Shown one piece after another: positions 19,345 through 28,697 of a stretch of DNA of 64,000 nt (position 1 is the first letter of the stretch; each line of letters starts with the position of its first letter). The position numbers and the translations under genes are program-made. This DNA is from Legionella cherrii. Its GTDB lineage: Bacteria; Pseudomonadota; Gammaproteobacteria; Legionellales; Legionellaceae. The notes beneath the pieces are model-generated. The model saw only the letters and a program-made list of their open reading frames with translations. It was not told where the DNA came from and ran no database searches. The DNA is taken from the NCBI RefSeq assembly GCF_900635815.1, contig NZ_LR134173.1, positions 3,318,001 through 3,382,000 of the forward strand. The letters are read 5' to 3'.

Positions 19345-19569
19345 GGTCGTCTCCTTTTTCGCTTTTTATCAGTGTAAAACAAGCAAGCTTAAGGATTGAT
19401 TAACAAAAAGATTTTTTTAAAAATTATTTTCCTGACAAGCTGGATGAGGCTAATAGACAAATATTTGGAACAAGAGGATAGCTCAAATATGGAGCTAATG
19501 TGCGGAAATGCTGATGGTATATGGCCACCGCCCCCTTAATGTATTCTTAATATTCATTGAGTATAATTT

Positions 19570-22335
19570 ATGGATATTGCCTTCATTGGAGACAGCATGT
19601 TGCCACTTAATTTTAAAACTCGTGGAAGTCTTGTGGTTCCAGCCAACATTGCCGTTCCTTTAGTTTTCCCTGGAGTTCGAGGAAAAATCAAAAAAACAAT
19701 TCAATTACCTAATGATAAATCATTAGAAGAGAATAGCTTGGCAATAATACAGCCACTGAATTTAGATAAGCCAGAAGAAGTGCAGAGATTTAGATTAACT
19801 CCTTATCTACCAATCGGTGCGAGTCGTGATGACTTACCTGAAAATCAAAGAAACATTACCATTGATGAGAAAGCTAGTTGTGAAGTTGAACTTGATAATC
19901 CAGAGCAGTATTTAGGATATAACATCGAACAATATCAGCAATCCAACGCTCCTTTATTTGGTGAGGGCTCACCCTCCATAGAAGATGTTAAGCAATACAA
20001 GGTTCCTGATTGCTTTTTTTTAGCCTCACTGGCAGCTATTTTAAGTCAACCTGATGGAGCAAGCTACATTCGTAGTATGCTGAGACAAAATGATGATGGC
20101 ACAACAACCGTTCGTTTATTCAATCCTAAAACGTTAGAACCAGTTTATGTTCGAGTACAAAATTCCTATATTGTTGACCAGCAAGGTAGCTTAAATAAGC
20201 ATACGGGCTTATGGGTCGATATACTCGAAAAAGCAGCAGCGTCTGTTCCTGAGCTCTTTGGAAACACTAATCCCTCCATGAGTGGTGCTCTGAAAGGCGG
20301 TTCAGAGTCTACTGCGTTGAAAATATTAACGGGTTGTAATGCTAAAGAAGAATATATTAATTATGATAAATTTTTTGCTTGGGATATAGGTAACTTTTTT
20401 GCTGATGAGCTTGAACAACTAACCGTGTTAAATCAACAGAAAAAAATCATGCAAGAGGAATTAGGGGCAGAGCACCAATCAGGAACGGATGAAATTATTA
20501 CAGAAATGTTATCAACAAGAATTCGAGCATTTGAAGAAATTTTTGGTCAGGAGGACGCACAGGAAAACTGCCTGAAATTAATCGATTTTTATTCAGAAAA
20601 CAAGGAAGAGTGGGAAAGAATATACTCTCAATATGCTAATGGTCAACAGCGCCTTGAACACCTAATAGCGCATTTTTCACAAGATGAGAAAAACATCCAA
20701 ATAATTGATATCTTACAAAAATTATTTATTTATTATCATGAAGATGTAGAAAAAGGGGTAAGGCGCGATAATCAAGAAATATTTAGTGGAATTTATTCAC
20801 CTGAAGAGCTGAGTATTTTTAACGACATAAAATTGAAAATCGCCAAGGGTGAATCTTTAACAGCCGGCACGCCCCAAAGATACGATGAAAAAGTACCAGG
20901 CTTAAGAGCGATGCATGCTTATACCATTGTTGATGTTGTTGAAACAATCCGTCCTGTAGATCAGGATACTGATGAAAGGCGTCCAATTAAAATGATACGC
21001 ATTAGAAACCCATGGGGTTTCACTGGACGGCTTTATTTACCAAATATGGAGAATCCTAATCAAATTGACATCAAAGAAGAACGTGTTGCGGGTACTTTTG
21101 ATTTAGAACTCAAAGATTTTTGCCGTTATTACGAAAGTTATACCAGCACACAACAACTCTCTAAAGTTCGAGAACTGACTACCAAAAGGGAGCGCTTGGC
21201 ATTAAAAATGCAAGATCTCTTAAAAGGAGATGATGCTATAGCAGGTAAGGATTCTCAGCATGATTTATTGCCAAAAATAGATGCTTATTTTGAATGTAAG
21301 GCTGATTTAATTAATATCCAAATCACTGCTGTTCAACTATTAGATGATAATATTCATGAACAAATCAAAGAAGCATTAAGCCATGAGGATAAAGATTCAT
21401 TAAATAGAATTATTGAAGCAAACAAAGTAACAATGATGAATATTTTTCAAACTTCAGATTGCGAATTAATTGCTGCATCCATTAACTATTGGTGGAAAGA
21501 TTCGAACCAACAGCTTTCCAAAGAGGATGAAAAAACTTATCAACACCAATTGATTCAGTCTTTTAGTAAAAATGATTTGCTGTGGAGTAAATTTATTGAA
21601 AATTATCAGATCAATGCTTCTCTAGCTCTTAGACCATTCAATAAATCGCAAAAATTAATTGATGAGTTATTAGAAAGTATTGAGGAATCAAAACAAACAC
21701 TACAATCATTACTTCCAAATGATGAAGGTTATGAACAACTTCTAAAAGCCCTATTTCTCCAAACAGATTTGCTAAAGCAACATTTTAGTTATCTAGAAAA
21801 AAATGAAAAACTTCTACAGCGATGGGGTATTGAATTAGATTCATATCGTGAAAAATTAGCAAACCTTAAGGCTTATATTGAAGATTTGGTAGAACAAAAT
21901 CCAATTGCCGAGCGGGTTAAAACGGAACTAGAAAAAGAGTTACCTCAGCAAAGTTCATCAATAGATGATTTTACACGTGATACTGAAAGCCTTTTACGGA
22001 ATATGGCTGGAATGGAATTGATTTTAAATAAATATAAAGAAATAAAATCAAGCCAACCTGCATCAAGTCAACAAAATGAAATTGAACAACACAAATCAAA
22101 ACACTTTCCTCAATGGCTAATTTCTTTAGGAAGAATATTAGATCGAGTTCTTGAGGCAATAACGAGATGGAAAAGCCCCAATAATACGAATCAAGAACAA
22201 CTGCCTGGGTATAATCGAAGACCGGCATCTGATTCAAAATATCCCGGTCTGGATACATTTGGCTTTTTTGAGCGCGTCAATCCTGAAGAATCTGTTCCTT
22301 CTGGTCCTCAAGACAAACCCACAAATAAATGGTAA
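19570..22335 (+). CDS. Calpain-like cysteine protease, putative effector
   Basis: Large protein (921 aa) without signal peptide. Residues about 130-500 fit a calpain (C2) catalytic core: DCFFLASLAAIL with Cys148, LWVDILEKAAA, a GGSEST segment, LRAMHAYTIVDVV with His449, and IRNPWGFTGR with Asn480. These three residues form the Cys-His-Asn triad. About 260-430 between Cys and His is an insertion, and 540-860 is mostly charged helix and coiled coil. Calpains are mainly eukaryotic, so a Dot/Icm-translocated effector is a reasonable inference. The C-terminus has acidic residues (NPEESV) as in several effectors. No good ribosome binding site is seen. Confidence 0.75.
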   Translation: MDIAFIGDSMLPLNFKTRGSLVVPANIAVPLVFPGVRGKIKKTIQLPNDKSLEENSLAIIQPLNLDKPEEVQRFRLTPYLPIGASRDDLPENQRNITIDEKASCEVELDNPEQYLGYNIEQYQQSNAPLFGEGSPSIEDVKQYKVPDCFFLASLAAILSQPDGASYIRSMLRQNDDGTTTVRLFNPKTLEPVYVRVQNSYIVDQQGSLNKHTGLWVDILEKAAASVPELFGNTNPSMSGALKGGSESTALKILTGCNAKEEYINYDKFFAWDIGNFFADELEQLTVLNQQKKIMQEELGAEHQSGTDEIITEMLSTRIRAFEEIFGQEDAQENCLKLIDFYSENKEEWERIYSQYANGQQRLEHLIAHFSQDEKNIQIIDILQKLFIYYHEDVEKGVRRDNQEIFSGIYSPEELSIFNDIKLKIAKGESLTAGTPQRYDEKVPGLRAMHAYTIVDVVETIRPVDQDTDERRPIKMIRIRNPWGFTGRLYLPNMENPNQIDIKEERVAGTFDLELKDFCRYYESYTSTQQLSKVRELTTKRERLALKMQDLLKGDDAIAGKDSQHDLLPKIDAYFECKADLINIQITAVQLLDDNIHEQIKEALSHEDKDSLNRIIEANKVTMMNIFQTSDCELIAASINYWWKDSNQQLSKEDEKTYQHQLIQSFSKNDLLWSKFIENYQINASLALRPFNKSQKLIDELLESIEESKQTLQSLLPNDEGYEQLLKALFLQTDLLKQHFSYLEKNEKLLQRWGIELDSYREKLANLKAYIEDLVEQNPIAERVKTELEKELPQQSSSIDDFTRDTESLLRNMAGMELILNKYKEIKSSQPASSQQNEIEQHKSKHFPQWLISLGRILDRVLEAITRWKSPNNTNQEQLPGYNRRPASDSKYPGLDTFGFFERVNPEESVPSGPQDKPTNKW

Positions 22336-22357
22336 TAGGTAAAAAGGGTTGAGTCAC

Positions 22358-22393
22358 AAGCGGCTAAAATTTAAAGATTTGCCGCTTTATTTA
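22358..22393 (+). terminator. Likely terminator after calpain-like gene
   Basis: AAGCGGC and GCCGCTT pair across a 16-nt AT-rich loop, followed by TATTTATT. It begins 22 nt after the gene end. Confidence 0.6.
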
Positions 22394-22519
22394 TTGATTG
22401 ATTAACTCATTCGTTCAAAATGAATCAAACTCAATAAACCCCTTACCATTAAAGTGAAAATTACATTCAGCAATGTTATGATTTGCGCCACACGTTGAAC
22501 CAATGGATTGATAAAAATT

Positions 22520-22981
22520 ATGCCCAACTCAAGAGAAATGTTATTAAAAATTTTAAATAAAACAAAAAATTCACTCCAAAATAAAGTTCCGCCCTTTCAA
22601 ATAGAGTGTCTTGATATGTTTCAAAAAAAGATTCAAGCCATTCAAGTGGATGAAATTTCTGAAATGGATCTGCAAGTTTGTGATGTGCTTCTAGATAAGT
22701 GTTTTTGTGACTTAGATGATATGGTCCCAAGAGAACATAGGATTATCGGTCTTATAAATAAAGCAAATCTTACGAATGATGATTTTTATACTAAAGTTGC
22801 TAAGATTTTTGATAATGAAATTAAAAGAATAAATAACTTATCGAGAAATGGCTTTTACGACCAGACAGTTACACATGTAAAAAAGATAGTCATTGATATG
22901 AAAACCGAATTGACCAATATAAAAAATGAATTAAATCCACAATATCATAATATGAAAACTCACCATGGTTTCTTATGTTAA
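22520..22981 (+). CDS. Hypothetical protein, helical
   Basis: Not recognised. About 153 aa, rich in Lys, Asn and Ile, with predicted long helices, no signal peptide and no membrane segment. Cys residues occur in a central cluster (VCDVLLDKCFCDLDD), where metal binding is possible but unproven. The ATG at 22520 is preferred to a TTG four codons earlier, but neither has a strong ribosome binding site. It follows the calpain-like gene in the same direction beyond a likely terminator, so it is probably transcribed separately. Confidence 0.55.
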   Translation: MPNSREMLLKILNKTKNSLQNKVPPFQIECLDMFQKKIQAIQVDEISEMDLQVCDVLLDKCFCDLDDMVPREHRIIGLINKANLTNDDFYTKVAKIFDNEIKRINNLSRNGFYDQTVTHVKKIVIDMKTELTNIKNELNPQYHNMKTHHGFLC

Positions 22982-23025
22982 GAATTAAGGATTTTTTTAA
23001 TTTAATTCAAGTGATGGAGCATTAA

Positions 23026-23799
23026 ATGTCACCAATTGCTGTGATTACTGGAGCGAGCAGTGGTATCGGGCATGCATTAACTTTAGAATTGGCCTCTCAG
23101 GGCATCACCGTAATTGCGATTGCCAGAAATAATACGGAGTTGCTTAAATTAAAAGAGAAACACCCGGATACAATCAAGACCTTACCTGCAGATATTACTA
23201 CTGATGAAGGGTTAAAAAGAATTGCCAATGAAATTAAATCATTGCATATCAATTATTTGATTCATAATGCAGGCATTATTTCCCCTCTGGGCCTTTTACA
23301 TGAAGCGACAGCTGCTGATATAAAAAAAATAATTGAAACCAATCTTATTGCGCCCATATTACTCACCCAAAGTGTGCTTCCCTTTTTCTCAAAGCAAGGT
23401 GGCCGCATTTTAAATATCACTTCCGTAGCGGGAGAAAAAGCGGTTACCGGAGCCGGCGCTTACTGTATTTCCAAATCAGCATTCAACATGTGGACGAACG
23501 TCTTACGGGCTGAATTACCCCAGGGAATAGTAGCGACTGATGTTATTCCAGGTGAAGTAGATACGGGCATGCAAAAAAATTTACGGGAATGTCCTGTAGA
23601 ATTATTTCCATTAGCTGACGAATTTAAGAAAGCATATCAAGAAAAAACCTTGCTACCACCTAAAGTCTGCGCTGAATTTTTAGCGTTCCTCTTATTAAAA
23701 ACGACTCCAAAAGAGTTTTCGGAGAAAAGGTGGAACATTTATAAACACTATACCAAGCCAATTCCTCTTCCCTTAAATAAAGACAAACTCGATGATTAG
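23026..23799 (+). CDS. Short-chain dehydrogenase/reductase
   Basis: NAD(P)-dependent oxidoreductase of the classical SDR family, 257 aa. TGASSGIGHAL at residues 7-17 is the dinucleotide-binding motif, HNAGI is the NNAG-type motif, ITSVAG contributes the catalytic Ser, and YCISKSA is the YxxxK active site. The substrate is unknown. A GGAG ribosome binding site lies 7 nt before the ATG. It converges with the acetyltransferase gene. Confidence 0.88.
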   Translation: MSPIAVITGASSGIGHALTLELASQGITVIAIARNNTELLKLKEKHPDTIKTLPADITTDEGLKRIANEIKSLHINYLIHNAGIISPLGLLHEATAADIKKIIETNLIAPILLTQSVLPFFSKQGGRILNITSVAGEKAVTGAGAYCISKSAFNMWTNVLRAELPQGIVATDVIPGEVDTGMQKNLRECPVELFPLADEFKKAYQEKTLLPPKVCAEFLAFLLLKTTPKEFSEKRWNIYKHYTKPIPLPLNKDKLDD

Positions 23800-23912
23800 A
23801 CTCACATCATTGCGAGCCTAGCGAGGGATGACTTGGTAGTGAGTAGCACTGTACGTCAAATTACAGCATTGAGGCTTGCGACCTGTAACTGACACTCATT
23901 AAATAGCAATCG

Positions 23913-24407
23913 TTATTCAAAGAGTAATGCCATAAAAATATGATTTTCATATACTCCATCAATACGGACCGCATTTTTATGGACTCCTTCTTTGACGAAA
24001 CCATATTTTTCATACAATGAGATTGCCGCTTTATTATGTTCGCGCACTGTAAGCTCTATACGTGTTAACCCCTTTAATTTTGCCATTTGCAATGCCGTGC
24101 TTAATAATTTCTCTCCTATTCCCTGTCCTCTATAGGGTGCAAGCACACCAATCCCTAAAGCACCCACATGCGCAAAAACAGGTCGATCAAGCGGGCTGAT
24201 ATCACACCAACCAATCACCTGTTCCTCATGCATCGCGACCACTTGAGGCCACCCCTCTTTAATGTGCTCTAAAACAAAATCTCGTGTTAATTTGATGGGA
24301 GGCCCTTCTAAAAAAGCTAGAAATTTACGTTCACGAGCCACGCTGTCCACAGCGCTCCAAAAAGCTTCAATATGTTTTTCTTGGATGGGAACAATAGTAA
24401 ATTGCAT
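23913..24407 (-). CDS. GNAT-family N-acetyltransferase
   Basis: Transfers an acetyl group from acetyl-CoA. The acetyl-CoA loop is VLAPYRGQGIGEKLL, followed by ARIxLTVREHN-like sequence and SLYEKYGFVKEGV, all typical of GNAT/RimI-like enzymes. The start at 24407 gives 164 aa beginning MQFTIVPI; a longer reading from a TTG at 24467 adds 20 unlikely residues. The substrate is unknown. Confidence 0.82.
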   Translation of the reverse strand: MQFTIVPIQEKHIEAFWSAVDSVARERKFLAFLEGPPIKLTRDFVLEHIKEGWPQVVAMHEEQVIGWCDISPLDRPVFAHVGALGIGVLAPYRGQGIGEKLLSTALQMAKLKGLTRIELTVREHNKAAISLYEKYGFVKEGVHKNAVRIDGVYENHIFMALLFE

Positions 24408-24573
24408 AAGAATCGATTCAATAATTAACCTTGAGCTAAGTAAAAAGGAGATTCTTTCCTGAGTCAATAAACAATTGCCCTAGGTCTGTAAAGCGGACAG
24501 CCAAATCTAAAGATAAAGTACTAAGAACATGTTATAGTGCACAATCGAATCTCAGTAACAATGAGAAAAAAAT

Positions 24574-24915
24574 ATGCAAGAAATGACTATTTATCATAAT
24601 CCTCGATGTTCCAAATCACGACAAACTTTGGCACTTCTGGAAAGTAAAGGTTTTAAACCGGTTATCATTGAATACCTTAAAACTCCTCTTATTTTGAAGC
24701 AGTTAAACGCATTAAAGAGCCACTTTGCTCTTAAGGATTTTGTTCGTACCGATGAGCACGTTTTTAAAGAACTGGGATTATCTCTAGATAATGAAACTCA
24801 AGTCTTAAGTGCGATGGTCAAAGAACCCATATTAATGCAACGTCCCATTGTCACTTACAAAAACAAAGCAGTTATTGGTCGCCCTCCTGAGAAAGTCCTG
24901 GAATTACTTGATTAA
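24574..24915 (+). CDS. arsC: ArsC-family reductase (YfgD-like)
   Basis: Thioredoxin-fold protein of 113 aa from the glutaredoxin-dependent arsenate reductase family. YHNPRCSKSR holds the single active-site Cys (residue 12), and RPIVTYKNKAVIGRPPE is the conserved C-terminal part with arsenate-binding Arg. There are no other ars genes nearby, so it may be the chromosomal YfgD-type version rather than a true resistance gene. A strong hairpin terminator follows at 25045. Confidence 0.85.
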   Translation: MQEMTIYHNPRCSKSRQTLALLESKGFKPVIIEYLKTPLILKQLNALKSHFALKDFVRTDEHVFKELGLSLDNETQVLSAMVKEPILMQRPIVTYKNKAVIGRPPEKVLELLD

Positions 24916-25044
24916 TATTTAATCATCAGCCTGAATTTATGCCTGCTCGCTATAAGGAAGGTGCACAACAAGGACTATGAGGAAATTACACTCAACTCCC
25001 AAGTGGGTCCCGTTATAGCCTGGAAGAATAAGAATATTGTCACA

Positions 25045-25087
25045 CTGGATGTCATTGCTGCTAAGGCAGCAATGACATCCAGTTTTT
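25045..25087 (+). terminator. Perfect 17-bp hairpin terminator
   Basis: CTGGATGTCATTGCTGC, loop TAAG, then the exact reverse complement, followed by five T. It lies between the convergent arsC-like gene and the small secreted-protein gene and reads as a terminator for the plus strand. Confidence 0.85.
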
Positions 25088-25147
25088 CAAAAGCATCACC
25101 AATGAGCTAGGCGATTATTGATGAGGGTCAGTGTTTTGAGCATCCTG

Positions 25148-25507
25148 CTAATTGGAAGTCAATTGATTAGGGCAGCCCGATTGATGGTAAGAAACTAATG
25201 CACTATATATTCCCTGATAATCTGCAAATGCATTCCTATTCTCTTTAACATCGTCAAAAACTGAATTGGTTCGCCCACAAGAGCCGAATTCGGTGAGATT
25301 TAAATGATCACCATTTGCTTTTTTGTAGGCAATAAAGGTTTCACCGCAATGTAAATGGGGTCGTTTGTTCCCTGCATTCCCTACATATTCCACATTACCA
25401 CAATAGGTTTTCTTAAAGTTAATCTTGAAATTGGGTATCTGTGCAAAAGAGTTGATAGAAATAAACGCGATAACGCTGGCTGTTGCAATTGAAATTTTAT
25501 TCATCAT
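25148..25507 (-). CDS. Hypothetical secreted protein, four Cys
   Basis: Not recognised. 119 aa, with a signal peptide ending near residue 22 (SFAQ). The mature part has four Cys (TYCGN, LHCGE, GSCGR, SGCPN), suggesting two disulfide bonds after export. Aromatic and Gly residues are common, as in small secreted enzymes or inhibitors, but no active-site motif is certain. Two adjacent ATG codons serve as possible starts and no clear ribosome binding site is visible. Confidence 0.6.
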   Translation of the reverse strand: MMNKISIATASVIAFISINSFAQIPNFKINFKKTYCGNVEYVGNAGNKRPHLHCGETFIAYKKANGDHLNLTEFGSCGRTNSVFDDVKENRNAFADYQGIYSALVSYHQSGCPNQLTSN

Positions 25508-25592
25508 AGAGCATTATAAAAAGTGTTAAAAAGCAAATTTAGCACACTCCATTCCAACAACCAAGACCTGTTTGCAAGTTTTTGATGTGACT

Positions 25593-27381
25593 TTATTTTT
25601 GCAGCACATAAGTTCCTGGTGCGGAGGGCAACGAAGAATCAAGTTCAGGAGGTGAAACAAGCCTTTTCGAACTGTTGTTAACCAACCATTGATGCCATGC
25701 AATCCACCAAGAACCCTCTCTTCTTTTTGCTTTACTGAGCCATTTTTTTGGTCCTATATAAGGCATTTTCTTTTTGCTTTCCAGAATAGAATAATAACGT
25801 CCCGGATGATTGGGTTCACTGACAATTCCTGCGTTGTGACCGCCGCTGGTCAATACAAAGGTAATATCCGAATGCATCATCAGGTGGATTTTGTATACCG
25901 ATTCCCAAGGAGCAATATGGTCATGTTCTGTGCTTACTGCAAAAATAGGTAAATGAACATTTTTGGGCGCTACTACTTCATCTTCGACCTTAAAATGTCC
26001 CTCAGCAAAATCATTTTGCAGAAATAATTTTTCAAGATATTCCGTATGCATTTTATAGGGCATTCGAGTTGAATCGGCATTCCAGGCAAGTAAATCAATC
26101 ATACCCCGTTTTTTGCCCGTCATGTAATCATCAATCATTTTTGACCAAATGAGATCATAAGTCCTTAACATTTGAAAAGAACCGGCCATATGTTTGGGAT
26201 CTAGATAACCTTTTTCCCACATCATATTTTTGAGAAATGCTATTTCACTCTCGGTAATGAACAGCATCAACTCGCCTGCTTTGGTAAAATCCCTTGGGCA
26301 GCCAAAAGCGAAAGGGTTTTAAGGCGATAATCTTTATTTCGTGCCATCGCGGCAGCAGTAATCATCGCTAAAGTTCCTCCCAGGCAATATCCCATTAAAT
26401 GAATTTTAGTATTAGGTAAAATAGTACTCACTGCATCGATTGCTGCCATTGCACCTAGACGATAATAATCATCCATTCCTAAATCCCGATCCTTCTCATC
26501 TGGATTACGCCATGAAACGATAAATACCGTATGTCCTTGCTTCACAAGCCATTTAACTAAAGAATTTCCTGGAGATAAATCTAAAATATAATATTTCATT
26601 ATCCATGCTGGTAATATCAGTATTGGCTCTTTAAAAACCGTTTCTGTTGTGGTTCATATTGAATTAATTCAATCAAATGGTTAGTAAACACGATTTTACC
26701 AGGGGTAATTGCAACATTTTTTCCGGGTTTGAACTTCCCTGCCCCCGGGGGAGGCAAACCGGCTAATCTTCTTAAACTATGTTCAATCGCAAGCTCTGTA
26801 CCCTGAATCAAATTGGCACCACCGGAGCGAATCGTTTCATAAAAAAGATCCGGATTGGTCATTACAAAATTGGAAGGCGATAAGGCATCATGTAACTGAC
26901 GAATATAAAATGAAACGGTGCGCTCTGCTCGACCTGAAAGACCAGGAACTTTTCGCGTTGCAAATCGCCACCACTCCTCACTCTGAAGAAAAACTTCTGC
27001 ATAAAATCGCCAAGGCATCAATTGCCAATTCTCTTTATGAAAACGAACGTCAGTTCCTTGTGCTGGTTGCTTATCACACAGCAGATGCGTAAGAAATTCA
27101 TCGGAATGGATGATGTGAAAAAAAGCCAGTGCCAACAAATGCCCAGGTGATTGGGCTAATTGTAAAAGCCAAGCACAATGAGAAGTTCCGATTACTGCGG
27201 GACTCATTCCCATAGTAAACTTGCCAAGATTCGCCTGATATAATTTATTAATATAATAAAAAAAATCATCCAACTGATTCTTAAATATTTCGTACTGAGG
27301 TTTAGCCCCACTCTCGGCTGGAGAAGTAGATTGAATCTTTAGGTGTCGAGTCGAAGCGTTTGTTTTCTCAGTTCCTTTCAT
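25593..27381 (-). pseudogene. phaC: Poly(3-hydroxyalkanoate) synthase, two frameshifts
   Basis: Polymerises hydroxyacyl-CoA into PHA storage granules. The gene is in three frames. The N-terminal part (start 27381) covers about 250 residues of the PhaC N domain and stops at 26617. A base appears missing near 26638-26641, after which the frame gives WIMKYYILDLSPGNS, VSWRNPDE and the lipase-like box GYCLGGT. Another base is missing near 26291-26296; the last part reads MLFITESEIAFLKNMMW, STEHDHIAPWES and GGHNAG. The catalytic Cys, Asp and His are all present but in different frames. Corrected length is about 596 aa, as expected for class I. Either a young pseudogene or a sequence error. Confidence 0.85.
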
Positions 27382-27562
27382 AGTCAATATCCTTGGGGAC
27401 TTTCCAGCATTGATTGGGTGAAAAATAAGGTTTTGATATAAATTATAGTATTATTTTAAAATAGCGTGCGTGAATTACAAAAATAGAAAAAGGAAACAAG
27501 GAAATCTTGAGTAGTTGCGATATTAGAGTATGCTTTAAGGAATGAACCAAATAAGGAAAAAA

Positions 27563-27931
27563 ATGAAAAAACTATGGATTATTTTATTGTATGCCATTCA
27601 TACTGCGTCATTTGCTGAAGATTTGGGTAAAACAACTTATCAGATATCATGTCAAAATTGTCATGCAGCTCAATTTGCAGTTGGAATGAAAGCCCCTGCC
27701 GCCTTTGATAAAAAAGCATGGAGTGTACGTTTTAAAAACGCAGAGCTGGAAGCGAAACAAAATCCTACAGAATATAAAACCGCTATGGATTATTTATTAT
27801 ACAGCATGAAGCGGGGTAAAGGGCTAATGCCTCATAGTGGTTTATGTAAGGAAGTGGATGCACCCCAGAAAAATTGTTCTGATGAAGCATTCATTCAGGC
27901 CATTCAGTATATGTCACAAAACAAAATATAG
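27563..27931 (+). CDS. c-type cytochrome, small monoheme
   Basis: Periplasmic electron-transfer protein of about 122 aa. The signal peptide ends near FAED. One heme motif, CQNCH, is present, and a Met in MPHSGLC could be the axial ligand. It resembles c5-type cytochromes. The ATG at 27563 is preferred because AAGGAA lies 6 nt before it; an in-frame ATG seven codons earlier sits too close to its own upstream AAGGA. Its partner is unknown. Confidence 0.75.
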   Translation: MKKLWIILLYAIHTASFAEDLGKTTYQISCQNCHAAQFAVGMKAPAAFDKKAWSVRFKNAELEAKQNPTEYKTAMDYLLYSMKRGKGLMPHSGLCKEVDAPQKNCSDEAFIQAIQYMSQNKI

Positions 27932-28007
27932 ATTCTAAAAATGCCAGGGATCTGTCTACAATTCGCTAGATTGAGCTAAGGGGCATGATTTTATAACGTA
28001 TTCAATT

Positions 28008-28325
28008 ATGACAAATGACGCACATAATAAAGGCATTAGTTTGCTGTTTCTGATTTTATTTACCGTAATGGGTGGAGCCGTCCTCGTACTTTCAGGAGGT
28101 GGAGTGGGATTTATGCTAGCTCCTATGGCTTGCGATACTCCATCTTCGTGTAATGGCATACTAAGCTCTCTAGCCGTATTGATGCTCATGCTGTTTCCAA
28201 TTGAACTGATAGTCAGTTTAATTGCCGGATGGGTATGTTTCTTTACTCAAAGATATAATCGATCCATGTGGTTAACTTGGGGTTGTACTCTTGCATGGGT
28301 GTCATTTCTTTTCATTAATATCTAA
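28008..28325 (+). CDS. Hypothetical small membrane protein
   Basis: Not recognised. 105 aa with three hydrophobic segments (about residues 10-35, 48-75 and 85-104), so an inner-membrane protein is likely. Two Cys in the loop CDTPSSC could form a periplasmic disulfide. The ribosome binding site is weak. It converges with, and slightly overlaps, the truncated GTPase remnant on the other strand. Confidence 0.5.
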   Translation: MTNDAHNKGISLLFLILFTVMGGAVLVLSGGGVGFMLAPMACDTPSSCNGILSSLAVLMLMLFPIELIVSLIAGWVCFFTQRYNRSMWLTWGCTLAWVSFLFINI

Positions 28326-28470
28326 TCGTCGATCTGACTCTAATTCCAACTGAACTATCCTTAAAACCATCCCCGATCAACACATTAACAAGTTGGGTCT
28401 TCCCGCTCCCTACCTCCCCAAAAAATCCAACTGTAACTTCTTTCTTTTGTTGTAATCTTTGTGTAGTCAT
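28315..28470 (-). pseudogene. Remnant of a small (Ras/Rab-like) GTPase gene
   Basis: A 51-codon reading frame starts at the ATG at 28470. It contains VGFFGEVGSGKTQLV (G1/P-loop, GxxxxGKT) followed by NVLIGDGF and SSVGIRV, in the order and spacing of the first strand, P-loop and switch I of Rab/Ras-type GTPases. It then stops; G3 (DxxG) and NKxD motifs are absent. No continuation in other frames was found before the cytochrome/membrane genes. It looks like a 5' fragment left by deletion. Small GTPases of this type are often acquired from eukaryotes in Legionella. Confidence 0.6.
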
Positions 28471-28697
28471 AATTATTCTCACCATTATTTCGCTCTATGT
28501 GATTTGATATATATTGGTCTTTTTGTGCGTACAATGAATTTATTGACTTGATATTAAACTAATAAATTGAGATGAAAAATCTCTCTTCTGTAACTATAAC
28601 CTAGGAGTGATATGCAAAGATTGCCGAATAGGGTGTGTTGGTCAGGACTACAAAAACACCTAGGTTACAATTGGAAGTTCATTTTTAACAGCCATGA

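Noticed and set aside
24407..24467. Longer N-terminus of the acetyltransferase from a TTG
   Set aside because: The extra 20 residues do not fit the family, whose fold starts at the ATG at 24407.
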